Origin: an uncultured Sulfurovum sp.
GTDB taxonomy: Bacteria > Campylobacterota > Campylobacteria > Campylobacterales > Sulfurovaceae
Assembly: GCA_902727905.1 (NCBI GenBank)
Contig: CACVAR010000400.1
Span: 1 to 12,077 of the forward strand
Direction of reading: 5' to 3'
DNA: 12,077 nucleotides
Shown: in pieces, positions 11,779 to 12,077 of the stretch
Numbering within the stretch: the first letter of the stretch is position 1
Layout of the letters: each line of letters starts with the position of its first letter
Program-made: the position numbers and the translations under genes
The notes under the pieces: model-generated
What the model was told of the DNA's origin: nothing
What the model saw: the letters and a program-made list of their open reading frames with translations, nothing else
Database searches by the model: none

Positions 11779-12077
11779 TTACTTGCCCATCTCTTTTAAG
11801 TACTTTTTATATTCAACTTTCTTTAATTTTTTAGATTTTTTAGCAACTTCTTTACCCATACTATCTTTATAGGCTGTAATTTTTGTTCTAAGCTCAACAT
11901 CTGAAGTACCAATAATCTGTGCTGCTAAAATTCCAGCATTTTTTGCCCCGTTAATGGCTACTGTTGCCACAGGAACACCACCAGGCATCTGCACAATAGA
12001 TAAAAGTGAATCCATACCATCTAAGGCAGAAGTTCTTACAGGAACTCCAATCACAGGTAAAGGTGTTAATGAAGCAA
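11779..12077 (-). CDS. purE: PurE, N5-carboxyaminoimidazole ribonucleotide mutase (C-terminal part)
   Basis: The visible 99 residues run from the right window edge to the TAA at 11779-11781. ASLTPLPVIGVPVRTSALDGMDSLLSIVQMPGGVPVATVAING is the strongly conserved second half of class I PurE, including the SLLSIVQMPxGVPVATV substrate-binding segment. NAGILAAQIIG follows, and then a lysine-rich C-terminal helix longer than in many relatives. The enzyme moves the carboxylate from N5-CAIR to C4 (CAIR) in purine synthesis and works as an octamer in the cytoplasm. The frame is open to the edge, so the GTG at 12052-12054 is internal (a Val codon), not a start. The Crp/Fnr gene follows after 5 bases. 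Confidence 0.93.
   Translation of the reverse strand, partial: ASLTPLPVIGVPVRTSALDGMDSLLSIVQMPGGVPVATVAINGAKNAGILAAQIIGTSDVELRTKITAYKDSMGKEVAKKSKKLKKVEYKKYLKEMGK

Overview
The window is low-GC bacterial chromosome. The set of genes (a PurE/Crp-Fnr pair, HtpX, several Hsp20 proteins, a rhodanese, a TSUP permease, a divergent MsrA) and the A/T-rich codon use fit a free-living member of the Campylobacterota, of the Sulfurimonas/Sulfurovum/Arcobacter kind. That placement is an inference from general style. No rRNA or marker gene here fixes it.

Left end (1-1636): the start of an unrecognised gene and the C-terminal two-thirds of an XRE-type repressor sit together as a 4-bp-overlapping pair on the minus strand. 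The repressor is cut off near 244. Beyond the break lie about 400 bases of hairpin-rich non-coding DNA and then an intact IS110-family transposase (644-1594). The non-coding leader is where an IS110-group element carries its bridge RNA, and palindromes resembling REP sequences lie at its outer edge.

1637-3946: a SAM-dependent methyltransferase (minus) diverges from a two-gene plus-strand operon of an EamA/DMT-type permease and a divergent MsrA, whose reading frames overlap by 11 bases.

3952-6968: the most unusual part, a two-gene minus-strand operon. The first gene encodes a trypsin-like protease with an intact His-Asp-Ser triad, no signal peptide, one central membrane helix and an outward-facing tail. 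The second encodes an exported protein with a coiled coil and eight near-identical 46-residue TPR units plus a decayed ninth. The protease tail and the N-terminus of the TPR protein share a module: an Asn/Gln-rich 13-residue motif followed, at nearly fixed spacing, by a similar helical stretch. This suggests that the two proteins associate in the periplasm and that the system signals across the inner membrane to a cytoplasmic protease. No function is known to me.

7077-8141: a TSUP permease, then 348 bases without a gene holding three GGCT-NN-AGCC palindromes and a larger inverted repeat followed by six T residues.

8142-10976: a minus-strand protein-quality operon in transcription order: two cytoplasmic Hsp20 chaperones, a third Hsp20 with a signal peptide, the membrane protease HtpX and a rhodanese. 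A TATAAT box, a near-perfect 20-bp palindrome and a foldable leader lie upstream of the first gene. 11096-12077 holds a Crp/Fnr-type regulator directly behind the 3' part of purE, closed by a good intrinsic terminator.
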